DNA of 64,000 nt, from positions 897,335 through 961,334 of the forward strand of contig NZ_KE136357.1 in the NCBI RefSeq assembly GCF_000406965.1, in the 5' to 3' direction. The translations under genes were made by a program, and so were the position numbers. Below, one piece after another: positions 44,987 through 53,756 of the stretch. The notes under the pieces were generated by a model that worked only from the letters and a program-made list of their open reading frames with translations, was not told the origin of the DNA and ran no database searches. Position 1 is the stretch's first letter. Every line of letters begins with the position of its first letter. The stretch comes from Enterococcus avium ATCC 14025 (GTDB lineage Bacteria; Bacillota; Bacilli; Lactobacillales; Enterococcaceae).

Positions 44987-45030
44987 AAAAAGCCCATCTC
45001 TCTTTATGAAAAAAGAGAGATGGGTTTTTA
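44987..45030 (-). terminator. Terminator of the agmatine operon
   Basis: Minus-strand AAAACCCATCTCTCTTT/AAAGAGAGATGGGCTTTTT hairpin directly after the carbamate kinase stop. Confidence 0.88.
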
Positions 45031-45032
45031 TT

Positions 45033-45962
45033 TTACATCTGCACGGTTGTTCCGCTGTTTCCATCCAGTGTTTCTGAAGCTTTTTCTAATGAAGCGATGA
45101 TCGCACGTCGACCGGCTTTTGATTCGGCGAAGTCAATCGCAGCTTCTACTTTTGGCAACATACTTCCTGGAGCGAATTGATCTTCGCTAATATATTGTTT
45201 CATATCAGCCACGGAAGTTGTTTCCAAAGCTTTTTGATCCGGTTTGCCGAAGTTGACAAAGACATGATCAACAGCTGTCAAAATAATGAAGACATCAGCA
45301 TCGATCAATGCAGCCATTTTCGCTGCGGCAAAATCCTTATCGATTACGGCATCGACGCCTTTATAGCGCGTGCCTTCGTAAATGACTGGAATGCCTCCTC
45401 CACCACAAGCGATCACGACTTGCCCCGCGTCGACTAAGGTTTGTAGGCTGATTTTTTCGTAGATATCTACTGGTTTTGGTGATGGTACTACCCGACGCCA
45501 GCCGCGGCCAGCATCTTCAACATAAACATCGCCCGTTTCAGCCATCAGTTTTTTTGCTTCTTCTTCGCTGTAATAGCCACCAATCGGTTTGGTTGGATTC
45601 GAAAATGCCGGATCTTTCGGGTCAACCACCACCTGCGTCAGCATAGATACAACTGGAATATCTGTTAAGCCGCGAGAAACCAATTCTTCATCAATGGCCT
45701 GCTGCAGGTGATAGCCGATATAGCCTTGACTCATGGCCGTACATTCTGGAAACGGCATCGTATCCTCCGGCTTTTGACTGGTTTCTTCAAAGGCTAAACG
45801 GATTTTCCCAACCTGGGGACCATTGCCGTGAGCGATCACGACATGGTGCCCCGCAGTGATCAGATCAGCGATGGATTTCGCTGCTAATTCAGCTTTGGTT
45901 AATTGCTCATTCGCGGAATTGCCTAAGGCGTTTCCGCCTAATGCGATAACGATTTTTGACAT
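45033..45962 (-). CDS. aguC: Carbamate kinase of the agmatine deiminase pathway
   Basis: 309 residues, typical. KIVIALGGNALGN at the start, VIAHGNGPQVG, the VVPSPKPVDI segment, VIACGGGGIPV, DKDFAAAKMA and PGSMLPKVEAAIDF are the amino-acid-kinase/ArcC signatures. It uses carbamoyl phosphate and ADP to make ATP, CO2 and ammonia. Last gene of the operon, 9 bases after aguA. I call it aguC rather than arcC from its operon. Confidence 0.94.
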   Translation of the reverse strand: MSKIVIALGGNALGNSANEQLTKAELAAKSIADLITAGHHVVIAHGNGPQVGKIRLAFEETSQKPEDTMPFPECTAMSQGYIGYHLQQAIDEELVSRGLTDIPVVSMLTQVVVDPKDPAFSNPTKPIGGYYSEEEAKKLMAETGDVYVEDAGRGWRRVVPSPKPVDIYEKISLQTLVDAGQVVIACGGGGIPVIYEGTRYKGVDAVIDKDFAAAKMAALIDADVFIILTAVDHVFVNFGKPDQKALETTSVADMKQYISEDQFAPGSMLPKVEAAIDFAESKAGRRAIIASLEKASETLDGNSGTTVQM

Positions 45963-45971
45963 GACAGGCTC

Positions 45972-47069
45972 CTATCTTTGTGGTTGTTGCTGCGTAATAC
46001 AATGAATATTTCCGCCGCCGTAGACGATTTCTACTGTATTTACACCCACAACTTCTTTATCTGGGAAAATCATTTCTAATTGTTCTAAAGCTAATGCATC
46101 ATTCTTGTCACCATATTGCGGCACGATTACGCCGTTATTGGTAATTAAGAAGTTCATGTAAGAAGCGATACAGATGTCGCCATCCTCACGCGGCATTGTT
46201 CCTTCAACATAATCAATCTTGAAGTTGCCGTCGATTGTGACGTTTTCGATTGGGCAGCAGATTTTATGGACCTTCAATTTGCGGCCTTTCGCATCCGTCA
46301 TTTCTGTTAAGCGTTTGTATGCATCTTGAGCAGCTTCATAAAATGGACTATTTTTATCTTCAGTATAAATACATGCCACTTCACCAGGGCGAACAAAGCA
46401 GGCTACGTCATCCACGTGTCCATTCGTTTCTTCTGGATCAATACCATCCCCTAACCAAAGTACTTTTTCACAGTTCAAGTAATCGCACAATTTTTGTTCG
46501 ATTTCTTCTTTGCTCATATGCGGATTGCGTCCTTCACTTAATAAGCACATTTCAGTTACTAGAACCGTTCCTTCACCGTCAACGTGGAAAGAACCACCTT
46601 CTAAAATGAAATCATCTGTCCGATAAGAATCGACATGCTCGATTTCACAGATTTTTTGAGCGACTAAATCATCTTGATCCCAAGGAAAATACAATCCGTC
46701 AACCAGTCCGCCCCAAGCATTGAAGCCCCAGTCATTTGCCCGCAATTCACCTTTATCGTTGATCACAAAGCTTGGGCCACAGTCGCGAATCCACGCGTCA
46801 TTATTGGACATTTCATAAACCGTGATATCTTCTGGTAATTGACGACGACAGTTTTGGAACTGTTGCTGCGAAACCACCACATTCATCGGCGTAAATCTGC
46901 TGATGGCTTTGGCTACTTCAGTGAAAGCTTCTTGTGCTGGCTTCCCACCGTCACGCCAATTGTCTGGACGTTCAGGCCAAATCATCCAAACCTTTTCTTG
47001 TGGTTCATACTCACCGGGCATTCTAAACCCGTCTTGTTTCGGTGTTGTCTTTTTGATTCTCTTCGCCAT
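45972..47069 (-). CDS. aguA: Agmatine deiminase
   Basis: 365 residues. The start MAKRIKKTTPKQDGFRMPGE, then MIWPERPDNWRDGGKPAQEA, NDAWIRDCGPSFV, EGGSFHVDGEGT, DGIDPEETNGHVDD and the catalytic Cys in YGGGNIHCITQQQP. The Cys falls at 357, the position known for the enterococcal enzyme. It converts agmatine to N-carbamoylputrescine and ammonia. GAGGGAG lies before the ATG, and the gene begins 47 bases inside the antiporter gene. Confidence 0.95.
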   Translation of the reverse strand: MAKRIKKTTPKQDGFRMPGEYEPQEKVWMIWPERPDNWRDGGKPAQEAFTEVAKAISRFTPMNVVVSQQQFQNCRRQLPEDITVYEMSNNDAWIRDCGPSFVINDKGELRANDWGFNAWGGLVDGLYFPWDQDDLVAQKICEIEHVDSYRTDDFILEGGSFHVDGEGTVLVTEMCLLSEGRNPHMSKEEIEQKLCDYLNCEKVLWLGDGIDPEETNGHVDDVACFVRPGEVACIYTEDKNSPFYEAAQDAYKRLTEMTDAKGRKLKVHKICCPIENVTIDGNFKIDYVEGTMPREDGDICIASYMNFLITNNGVIVPQYGDKNDALALEQLEMIFPDKEVVGVNTVEIVYGGGNIHCITQQQPQR

Positions 47070-48444
47070 GATAAATTACTCCCTCTTTTTTGATTTTTTT
47101 CACCCATATAATCGCTTCACCAAATAGTGTGAAGACGACAGCTCCGATCGTAATCGGTAGTTGTTGGCTCAATGTTTCCGCATCAAATTGCAACGGTAAC
47201 GCTGTAAAGATTAATGAAATGACAATCATGATCATTGGTAACGCAACCAAAACTTTCAAGACTGCGTCGCTTCCGCCAACCTTGAATGGTCGCGGTGTAT
47301 CTGGATCGATTTTACGTAATTTGTAAAATGCAGGAAATACAGGTACGTAAGACATCAAGAACATTACTAGGTTCAATGAGAAGAAGGCCCAGAATAGATC
47401 TTGATTTGGCAAAATTGGCGCAATCACTACGACTACTGAAGCCACGATCCCATTCATAATCGCTGCACCAATCGGCATTTCGTCTTTTCCGCCACGTTTA
47501 GCAAAAATTTTCGGCATATCGCCGTTTTCAGCTGCGTAACAAGCCGTATTGTTTACTCCTAATGACCAAGAAATCATGTTGCCGAACAGAGTCAGCAGGA
47601 ACAGAAAGGCCATCGCGATGATGAACCACCCCCCTGTAGAACCCGTTAATAGCTTGAAGCTATCCATTAACCCGCTGCCAGTACTGATTTGATCCGTTGG
47701 AATTGCGACACCAATTCCGAATGCAGAGAAAATATAAATTGCAGCGATCACCAAACCACCAGCAATGATTGATTGTGGAATTTGTTTCTTCGGATCTTCC
47801 ATGTCATCGGCAAAGGTACAAATAACTTCGAAACCTAGTAGGTTGAAAATGATAACCGAGATAAACGACAAACTATTCAGGTCAAAACTTGGCAGCATTG
47901 ACGATAATGTAAACTCATTAGCTGCGCCTTTTGTCGCAAACGTATAAAGTCCTAATGCGCCAATCAAGATTGCCAACAGCATCTTAATTACAGCTGCGCC
48001 ATTCAAAATCCATACACTGTCAGCGACTGGATAGAAGCTGATCCAAACAATAACCCAAATAAAGACCAATTCAATTAAAATTGCTGGAATTGTTGAAAAT
48101 TCAATTCCTGTGATCGTCGTTAATAAATCTGGACATACAACTGCCAGCGAAGCCAGCCACAATGGATAATTGATCCAATAATACCAAGATACCCGCGAAC
48201 CCCAGCGATGTCCGAAGGCTTGGGTCACCCAGTCATAAATCCCGCCATCACCAATATACGTCGTGCCTAACTCCGAAGAAATCAAACCGTACGGTAAAAG
48301 GAACGCGGCTAACAGGAATATCCACCAAAAAAATTGTGAATTTCCGATCGCCGCAACCGGCGCCGCTGCCTCTGCCACGAACACGACACAGATAACGGAT
48401 AAGATTGCACTCATCAAACTAAATTTTTTCTTCTTTTCTCCCAT
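47023..48444 (-). CDS. aguD: Agmatine/putrescine antiporter
   Basis: 473 residues, APC superfamily with 12 membrane helices: VFVAEAAAPVAAIGNSQFFW, GTTYIGDGGIYDWVTQAFG, RWGSRVSWYYWINYPLW, GFEVICTFADDMEDPKKQIP. It imports agmatine in exchange for putrescine, so the pathway needs no net uptake energy. Start chosen at the ATG after AAAGGAAG; a frame 17 codons longer exists without a site. The last 47 bases overlap aguA in another frame. Confidence 0.92.
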   Translation of the reverse strand: MGEKKKKFSLMSAILSVICVVFVAEAAAPVAAIGNSQFFWWIFLLAAFLLPYGLISSELGTTYIGDGGIYDWVTQAFGHRWGSRVSWYYWINYPLWLASLAVVCPDLLTTITGIEFSTIPAILIELVFIWVIVWISFYPVADSVWILNGAAVIKMLLAILIGALGLYTFATKGAANEFTLSSMLPSFDLNSLSFISVIIFNLLGFEVICTFADDMEDPKKQIPQSIIAGGLVIAAIYIFSAFGIGVAIPTDQISTGSGLMDSFKLLTGSTGGWFIIAMAFLFLLTLFGNMISWSLGVNNTACYAAENGDMPKIFAKRGGKDEMPIGAAIMNGIVASVVVVIAPILPNQDLFWAFFSLNLVMFLMSYVPVFPAFYKLRKIDPDTPRPFKVGGSDAVLKVLVALPMIMIVISLIFTALPLQFDAETLSQQLPITIGAVVFTLFGEAIIWVKKIKKEGVIYHGEENQKDNTETRRV

Positions 48445-48566
48445 TGTTTTCTTCCTTTCCGGTACAAGGGAAACAGGGATTGAGGATTGCCTCAATCCCC
48501 GAATGGAAATAATCTTGATGAATTTTACTTAAAGCTGCAGATCATTTCCGTCCTCACCTCTTGGGC

Positions 48567-49586
48567 CTATAGTGCTTTTCCTAAAAAGACTTCCAAATCT
48601 GCTTTTGCTGCTGCTTTTTTCTTTTCATCAATTGGATTCTTATCAGCATAATCGTGCATCAAGTACACCAACAAGCCGCGAATCGAAGTTAAACGATTTT
48701 CTGCTTCATCGAAACAGATCGAGTTTGGTCCGTCCATCACTTCATCAGTCACTTCTTCTCCGCGTGTTGCAGGCAAGCAGTGCATAAATTTCGCATTTTC
48801 ACCCGCACGCTTCATTAACTCATCGTTTACTTGGTATTTAGGATAGAAAGTGCTCATGCGTTCTTCTTCTGACAATTCTGCTTCATACAAGCCATACCAA
48901 ACATCTGTATAGACAAAATCAGAGCCTTCAATCACATCGATTTGATCAGAAACAGTATATGAACCGCCAGACTCTTTACAAATCTTATCCAATCTTGCGC
49001 GATGGTCGTCATTCAATTGGAATCCTTCTGGACCGAATTGGACAAAATCCATTCCCATTTTTGTTGCGACTAAACCTAATGAGAAACATACTTGTGTAGC
49101 ATCGCCAATGAAGGAAATTTTGCAGTCTTCGATTTTCTTGCCTTCAGGTAAGTGTTCAATCATCGTACAAAGGTCGCCTAATTCTTGTGTTGGGTGGTTA
49201 AAATCAGACATACCATTGATAACTGGAATCGTTGCATTGTTGGCTAGGTCATACACACTGTGATGGCGTTCAACCCGTGCCATCAAGATATCGACTAAAC
49301 GAGATAATACACGACTGGTATCTTCGATTGTTTCATGTCCGCCTAGTTGAATTTGTCCTGGCGCCAAATATTCTGCGTGTCCGCCTAGCTGTGTCATCGC
49401 TGTTTCAAATGAAACGCGAGTTCTAGTAGAAGATTGTTGGAAGATCATGCCTAACACTTTATCTTTCAATAATGGCGGATAAAAACCGTTTTTAATAGAA
49501 GCTTTGATTTTCAATGATAAATCAACGATGTATTGAATCTCCTCCTTTGTGTAATTTTCTGTTGTAATGAAATCTCTTTTTGCCAT
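48567..49586 (-). CDS. aguB: Putrescine carbamoyltransferase
   Basis: 339 residues, the same as the enterococcal enzyme. [20 protein letters not shown], the carbamoyl-phosphate loop [24 protein letters not shown] and [12 protein letters not shown] are transcarbamylase motifs. It splits carbamoylputrescine with phosphate into putrescine and carbamoyl phosphate. The C-terminal helix region [16 protein letters not shown] is typical of PTC. AGGAGGCG precedes the ATG. First gene of the operon, behind a cre site. Confidence 0.94.
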   Translation of the reverse strand: MAKRDFITTENYTKEEIQYIVDLSLKIKASIKNGFYPPLLKDKVLGMIFQQSSTRTRVSFETAMTQLGGHAEYLAPGQIQLGGHETIEDTSRVLSRLVDILMARVERHHSVYDLANNATIPVINGMSDFNHPTQELGDLCTMIEHLPEGKKIEDCKISFIGDATQVCFSLGLVATKMGMDFVQFGPEGFQLNDDHRARLDKICKESGGSYTVSDQIDVIEGSDFVYTDVWYGLYEAELSEEERMSTFYPKYQVNDELMKRAGENAKFMHCLPATRGEEVTDEVMDGPNSICFDEAENRLTSIRGLLVYLMHDYADKNPIDEKKKAAAKADLEVFLGKAL

Positions 49587-49666
49587 GTTGACGCCTCCTA
49601 AGTAATTTGTTTGCTTTTGCATCCTTACTGTAGGAGAAAAAGTACGAGTTTACGATAAGCTAAAGG

Positions 49667-49681
49667 ATGTAAACGCTAACA
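49667..49681 (+). promoter_or_regulatory. cre site upstream of the agmatine operon
   Basis: ATGTAAACGCTAACA matches WTGNAANCGNWWNCA at 15 of 15 positions, 80 bases before the aguB start. CcpA repression of the agmatine pathway is known in E. faecalis, which supports the call. Confidence 0.75.
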
Positions 49682-49743
49682 TTTCCCGTTATGAGCTTCA
49701 ACCAGCGGTTTATTTTTAGATGTAAACCTTTTATTTTTCAAGG

Positions 49744-49771
49744 GTTTAGAAAAGTTTAGGGAAAAGTTTAG
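49744..49771 (+). promoter_or_regulatory. Three GTTTAG direct repeats between aguR and aguB
   Basis: GTTTAG at 49744-49749, 49754-49759 and 49766-49771, start-to-start 10 and 12 bases, roughly one helical turn. This phasing in a divergent promoter region suggests a binding site for a regulator, the LuxR-type AguR being the obvious candidate. Confidence 0.45.
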
Positions 49772-49857
49772 CGTATTTTGGAACGAAGGAGAAAAAAATA
49801 GTGTTATACTTAGGTTGAAAAACAGTTTTTTGATCCTGAAATGAAAGGGGATTCAAT

Positions 49858-50823
49858 ATGATAGCCATCTTTGTTTACAATATCCTTTTGATCATTCTTT
49901 ATTCCATCACCATGGCTTTTGCGATAAATTCCTTTTTAAAGGAAAAGAACAAAGTGTTCCTGTTGATCAGTCTCTATCTAGCTTTTTTTATTTTCGATAA
50001 TATCATTATTTATATGACAGAGTTCATCAATAGCTTTGCGCAAAGCTATGACCAAGCATTTATGAGCGCGCCGGCAGTCAAGACTATTATTTTTATGGGG
50101 AACGCCTTCTTCTCCGTTTCGATTATTGCCGAATTAAGGAAAGAAAAACTCACTCCGCTGCACTACACCCTATTGATCGCTTTGGCCGTCTGGATGATTT
50201 CGATCCCATTACTGCCAAATTCTGCCTTTAAGGTTTGGCTCTACTATTTAGGAAACCAAATTTTCCTCTTTTATTTAGGCTTTTATTGTTGGCGAGGCAC
50301 GAAAAAAGAGCTGCCAGCGCTAAATAAAGGCTACCTAAAAAAATTATCAATCATCAGCATTCTATTCAGTATTCTGATCGTTATTGAAGACAGCTTCGTC
50401 ATTTTTAATGTCGATCAATACAGCTCCTTAACGACTAAAATATACAATCGAAGCATTTCCGAAGACATTTTCTCCATTGTCGTCTGTCTGTTGATGATCC
50501 ACTTCTTCTTAAAGGATCGGCATGTACAAGAGGAAGTGAACTCTGAAGAGCAAGAGGAAGCCATGTTGATCCAGAAGTTTTGTCATGCTCACCAATTCAC
50601 GCAAAGAGAAACCGAAGTGTTTGAATTGCTTTTATTCCATCGAACCAATCAAGAAATTGCAGACCAGCTCTTTCTCTCATTAGGAACCGTTAAAACCCAT
50701 GTTCACAACATTTTCATTAAGCTGGATATTAAGAAACGAACACAGATTTTCCCATTATTTGAAGAGTATCGCTCAGCTTCACACGAAAAAATGAACCTAA
50801 AAAAGAGCAACGATTTTTCCTAG
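49858..50823 (+). CDS. aguR: Membrane LuxR-type regulator of the agmatine operon
   Basis: 321 residues. The N-terminal two thirds hold about seven hydrophobic helices (FVYNILLIILYSITMAFAIN, VFLLISLYLAFFIFDNIIIY and so on to about 220), and the C-terminus is a LuxR HTH (about 250-310: FTQRETEVFELLLFHRTNQE, IADQLFLSLGTVKTHVHNIF). In E. faecalis AguR is a transmembrane one-component activator sensing agmatine. It is divergent from aguB. GAAAGGGG precedes the ATG; its stop lies in a terminator. Confidence 0.9.
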   Translation: MIAIFVYNILLIILYSITMAFAINSFLKEKNKVFLLISLYLAFFIFDNIIIYMTEFINSFAQSYDQAFMSAPAVKTIIFMGNAFFSVSIIAELRKEKLTPLHYTLLIALAVWMISIPLLPNSAFKVWLYYLGNQIFLFYLGFYCWRGTKKELPALNKGYLKKLSIISILFSILIVIEDSFVIFNVDQYSSLTTKIYNRSISEDIFSIVVCLLMIHFFLKDRHVQEEVNSEEQEEAMLIQKFCHAHQFTQRETEVFELLLFHRTNQEIADQLFLSLGTVKTHVHNIFIKLDIKKRTQIFPLFEEYRSASHEKMNLKKSNDFS

Positions 50824-50843
50824 AAAAATCGTTGCTCTTTTTT
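50799..50843. terminator. Bidirectional terminator after aguR
   Basis: AAAAAAGAGCAACGATTTTT-CCTAG-AAAAATCGTTGCTCTTTTTT, about 20 bp perfect. It covers the ends of both convergent genes; the Ser-tailed protein stop is at 50842. Confidence 0.92.
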
Positions 50844-51813
50844 AATCCTCGTCTGGCTGTTCTGATGAACTAGAGCTTGAACTAGAGGAGCTTGATGAGC
50901 GGGAAGAATCAGATTCTCGTGATCGCGATTCCTCTTCGGATTTTTTTCGCGAGGATTCATCGTTCTTACTGTCATCAATGGAATCAAGGATGTCTTTATA
51001 AGAATCATAGGTCGCTTGCTTTTCTGCTAACTCTTTTTTCAGTTCTGTCAGTTCCTTGTTGCGAGCAGCCAACTCTTTCGCCTGCCGCTCTTGATAGCTC
51101 TTTTCTGCTGCTGCCATCGAGGTATCACTTTGCTGAATTTTAGCCGCAAAACCAGCGTTCTCATTGGTAAGCTGATCCTTGACCGGTGATAGCTTCTCTA
51201 GTAGTTTCTCCTTGAACTTGCCATCTGGCAGAATCGCCAAGGTTTTTACGCCTTCTAAATAATCAGTCAGTGTTAAACTAGTGCCTTTATTGACTAGATT
51301 CGTCACTTCCGCATCTGCATTGGTAAAATCCTTTGATTGTGTTTCCGCGATGCCTAGGATCATGCTGATGTCTTGACCCCACTCCTTGTCTTTCGCGCTA
51401 CTTTCCTCTAGCTCAGCTTTTAAAGCTTTAATATCTTCTTCGCTAGGCGCCTTTAGAACGGGGTGGGCAGATAGATCCAGCCCATTTAGAACATCCTTTT
51501 CAAAAAGCTTATTCATTTCAGCCTGGAGTTTAAAATTTTTCTTCGCTTGGTCAATATCTTCTAAGGTTTGACTTTCCCCGCTTTGACTTTTCACTTCATC
51601 TGCTAACTCATTAAAAGCTTCAGCTGAGATATCCGATTTGAAATAGCCCGATGTTTGATCCTCATAAAGATCAGTCAAGCGTGCATTTAGTTCCTTCTTA
51701 TTTTCTTTTTCTGACTGGATAACATTCTCTTGAAAAATATGATAGCCGGCAAACCCAACAGCACCTAGCACAACCAGTCCTAAAATCAGCCAACCGATTG
51801 TCTTTTTGTTCAA
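50842..51813 (-). CDS. Membrane-anchored coiled-coil protein with Ser-rich tail
   Basis: 323 residues from a TTG with AGGGGGAG 7 bases upstream (an ATG six codons earlier lies on that site). One N-terminal transmembrane helix (about 5-25, IGWLILGLVVLGAVGFAGYH), an acidic helical extracytoplasmic region, a coiled coil (about 235-275: KSYQERQAKELAARNKELTE...) and a terminal Ser/Asp/Glu/Arg-rich tail with 12 consecutive Ser. Function unknown; the layout suggests an envelope-associated structural protein. Confidence 0.65.
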   Translation of the reverse strand: MNKKTIGWLILGLVVLGAVGFAGYHIFQENVIQSEKENKKELNARLTDLYEDQTSGYFKSDISAEAFNELADEVKSQSGESQTLEDIDQAKKNFKLQAEMNKLFEKDVLNGLDLSAHPVLKAPSEEDIKALKAELEESSAKDKEWGQDISMILGIAETQSKDFTNADAEVTNLVNKGTSLTLTDYLEGVKTLAILPDGKFKEKLLEKLSPVKDQLTNENAGFAAKIQQSDTSMAAAEKSYQERQAKELAARNKELTELKKELAEKQATYDSYKDILDSIDDSKNDESSRKKSEEESRSRESDSSRSSSSSSSSSSSSEQPDED

Positions 51814-52094
51814 ACCGGTTCTCCCCCTCATTCGTTTCTATATGTTCAATTTTTCTTACCCAGCTATCGTGTTGAAGTACTAAGCTGGTATTGATACACA
51901 ATTTTCTTAATATTATAGCATTTTAGCTATTCCAAACACAGCTTAACGCAAAATCTTTAACAAGTCTTTTTCTTTTTTGTTATTTTTGAATTATTAGAGT
52001 CTTCTCGCCGCTTTGTTACTTCAAAGGATATTCTTTAACCTATTTCACAATTTTTGATAAACTCAGACTATTCTTAAAAAAAGGACTGATTTTA

Positions 52095-53495
52095 TTGGAA
52101 ACACATGAGGAATTGAACAGAGGACTTAAAAATCGGCATGTTCAATTGATTTCAATTGGAGGAGCAATCGGCACTGGGCTCTTTCTTGGCTCGGGGAAAA
52201 CCATTCAATTAACTGGTCCTTCGATTCTTCTTTCCTACACAATCACCGGCTGCATTATTTTCTTAATCATGCGCGCTTTAGGTGAATTGATGCTATCAAA
52301 CGTAAATTATCATTCATTTTTAGATTTTATCGCTAGCTACTTAGGGAAAAAGGCTGCCTTTGTCACAGGATGGACTTACTGGTTTTGTTGGATCGCAATC
52401 GCGATGGCTGATCTAACAGCAACGGGGCTATACGTGAGCTATTGGCTGCCCCATATCCCTCAATGGCTGCCGGAAATCATTGCTTTAATCTTGCTATTAG
52501 GATTGAACTTAGTTGCTGTTGGTCTTTTTGGTGAACTGGAATTTTGGTTTGCTCTGATCAAAGTCGTCGCCATCATTGCATTGATTATCGCCGGTGCTTT
52601 TATGATCTTTACTGGCTTCAAAACAAGTGCTGGTCCCGTTGATATTGGAAATTTATGGCATCACGGCGGCTTCTTTCCAAAAGGTGCAAGCGGCTTTATT
52701 CTCTCCTTTCAAATGGCAACCTTTGCCTTTTGCGGGGTTGAACTGGTCGGTTTGATCGGTGGCGAAACCGCTGATCCCAAATCGGTGCTGCCAAAAGCGA
52801 TTAATACCATTCCGCTGCGAATCATTTTGTTCTATCTAGGCTCATTATTTATGATTATGTCGATTTACCCTTGGTCAAGCTTATCAGCAGACCAAAGTCC
52901 CTTCGTTCAGGTCTTTTCTGAGATTGGAATCGCTGCGGCAGCATCTATTGTTAATTTAGTTGTATTAAGTTCCGCCATGTCTGCTTGTAATAGCGCCATT
53001 TACAGTACCAGTCGGATGGTCCGTTCATTAGCTCAAGAAGGTAGCGCGCCTAGTCGCTTTACCAAGCTGACACGTAATCGTGTTCCAGGTAGTGCATTAG
53101 TATTCTCAACGCTCGTCATTTTTATCGCGGTTCTCTTAAATTTTTTCGTACCTAGTCATATTTTCACCATAATCAGTTCGATTGCTACGATTTGCTTTAT
53201 TTTTATTTGGGGAATGATCGTCTTTACTCACATGCGCTATCGTAAAACAAAGACCGAATTGGCAGCCAAAAGTACCTTTAAATTACCGTTCTTTCCTTAT
53301 TCAAGCTATTTGATTTTTGCTTTCTTAGCCTTTGTCCTGTTCGTTTTGGCACTTGCCTCGGATACACGGGAAGCGTTGCTTTTCTCTCCATTTTGGTTTA
53401 TCGGTCTTCTAGTGATTTACCATTTCAAATTCGAACGAAATAAACCGATATTTGGTAAAATTTTGCATCATTCTGACGATCTAGATCAGAATTAG
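52095..53495 (+). CDS. Amino-acid permease, APC superfamily
   Basis: 466 residues, 12 membrane helices, TTG start. LNRGLKNRHVQLISIGGAIG, GTGLFLGSGKTIQLTGPSIL, GELMLSNVNYHSFLDF, TFAFCGVELVGLIGGETADP and AINTIPLRIILFYLGSLF are amino-acid-transporter family signatures (AroP/CycA/GabP branch). Substrate cannot be decided between D-Ala/Ser/Gly, aromatic or other neutral amino acids. Monocistronic, with the 111-bp inverted repeat behind it. Confidence 0.9.
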   Translation: METHEELNRGLKNRHVQLISIGGAIGTGLFLGSGKTIQLTGPSILLSYTITGCIIFLIMRALGELMLSNVNYHSFLDFIASYLGKKAAFVTGWTYWFCWIAIAMADLTATGLYVSYWLPHIPQWLPEIIALILLLGLNLVAVGLFGELEFWFALIKVVAIIALIIAGAFMIFTGFKTSAGPVDIGNLWHHGGFFPKGASGFILSFQMATFAFCGVELVGLIGGETADPKSVLPKAINTIPLRIILFYLGSLFMIMSIYPWSSLSADQSPFVQVFSEIGIAAAASIVNLVVLSSAMSACNSAIYSTSRMVRSLAQEGSAPSRFTKLTRNRVPGSALVFSTLVIFIAVLLNFFVPSHIFTIISSIATICFIFIWGMIVFTHMRYRKTKTELAAKSTFKLPFFPYSSYLIFAFLAFVLFVLALASDTREALLFSPFWFIGLLVIYHFKFERNKPIFGKILHHSDDLDQN

Positions 53496-53532
53496 TTATT
53501 TTTTCTATTGCTATCTTATAAAAATTAAGAAA

Positions 53533-53643
53533 GGCTTCGCGAACTCGCTCAGCTTTTGAGCAATAAGACCAAAATATTTCTAAATTGCTTCTCAAATTTC
53601 GAAATATTTTTGCTTATTGCCGAGAAAGCTAGTTCGCGAAGCC
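53533..53643. repeat. 111-bp intergenic inverted repeat
   Basis: Perfect 13-bp ends GGCTTCGCGAACT/AGTTCGCGAAGCC with inner complementary blocks GCAATAAG/CTTATTGC and AAAATATTTC/GAAATATTTT. It folds as one long hairpin. No T-run follows, no flanking direct repeat is evident and there is no gene inside, so it is not an ordinary terminator. Confidence 0.75.
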
Positions 53644-53708
53644 GGACATGGATATACCTGCTGTAAATCGATTTATTCATGTAAAAAGTTTATACTTTCT
53701 TTATAGTC

Positions 53709-53752
53709 AAAAAAAGAACCGTCATCCAGCATTTTGGATGATGGTTCTCTTT
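53709..53752. terminator. Terminator between permease and AI-2E-family genes
   Basis: AAAAAAAGAACCGTCATCCA-GCATTT-TGGATGATGGTTCTCTTT between convergent genes. Confidence 0.8.
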
Positions 53753-53756
53753 GCTA

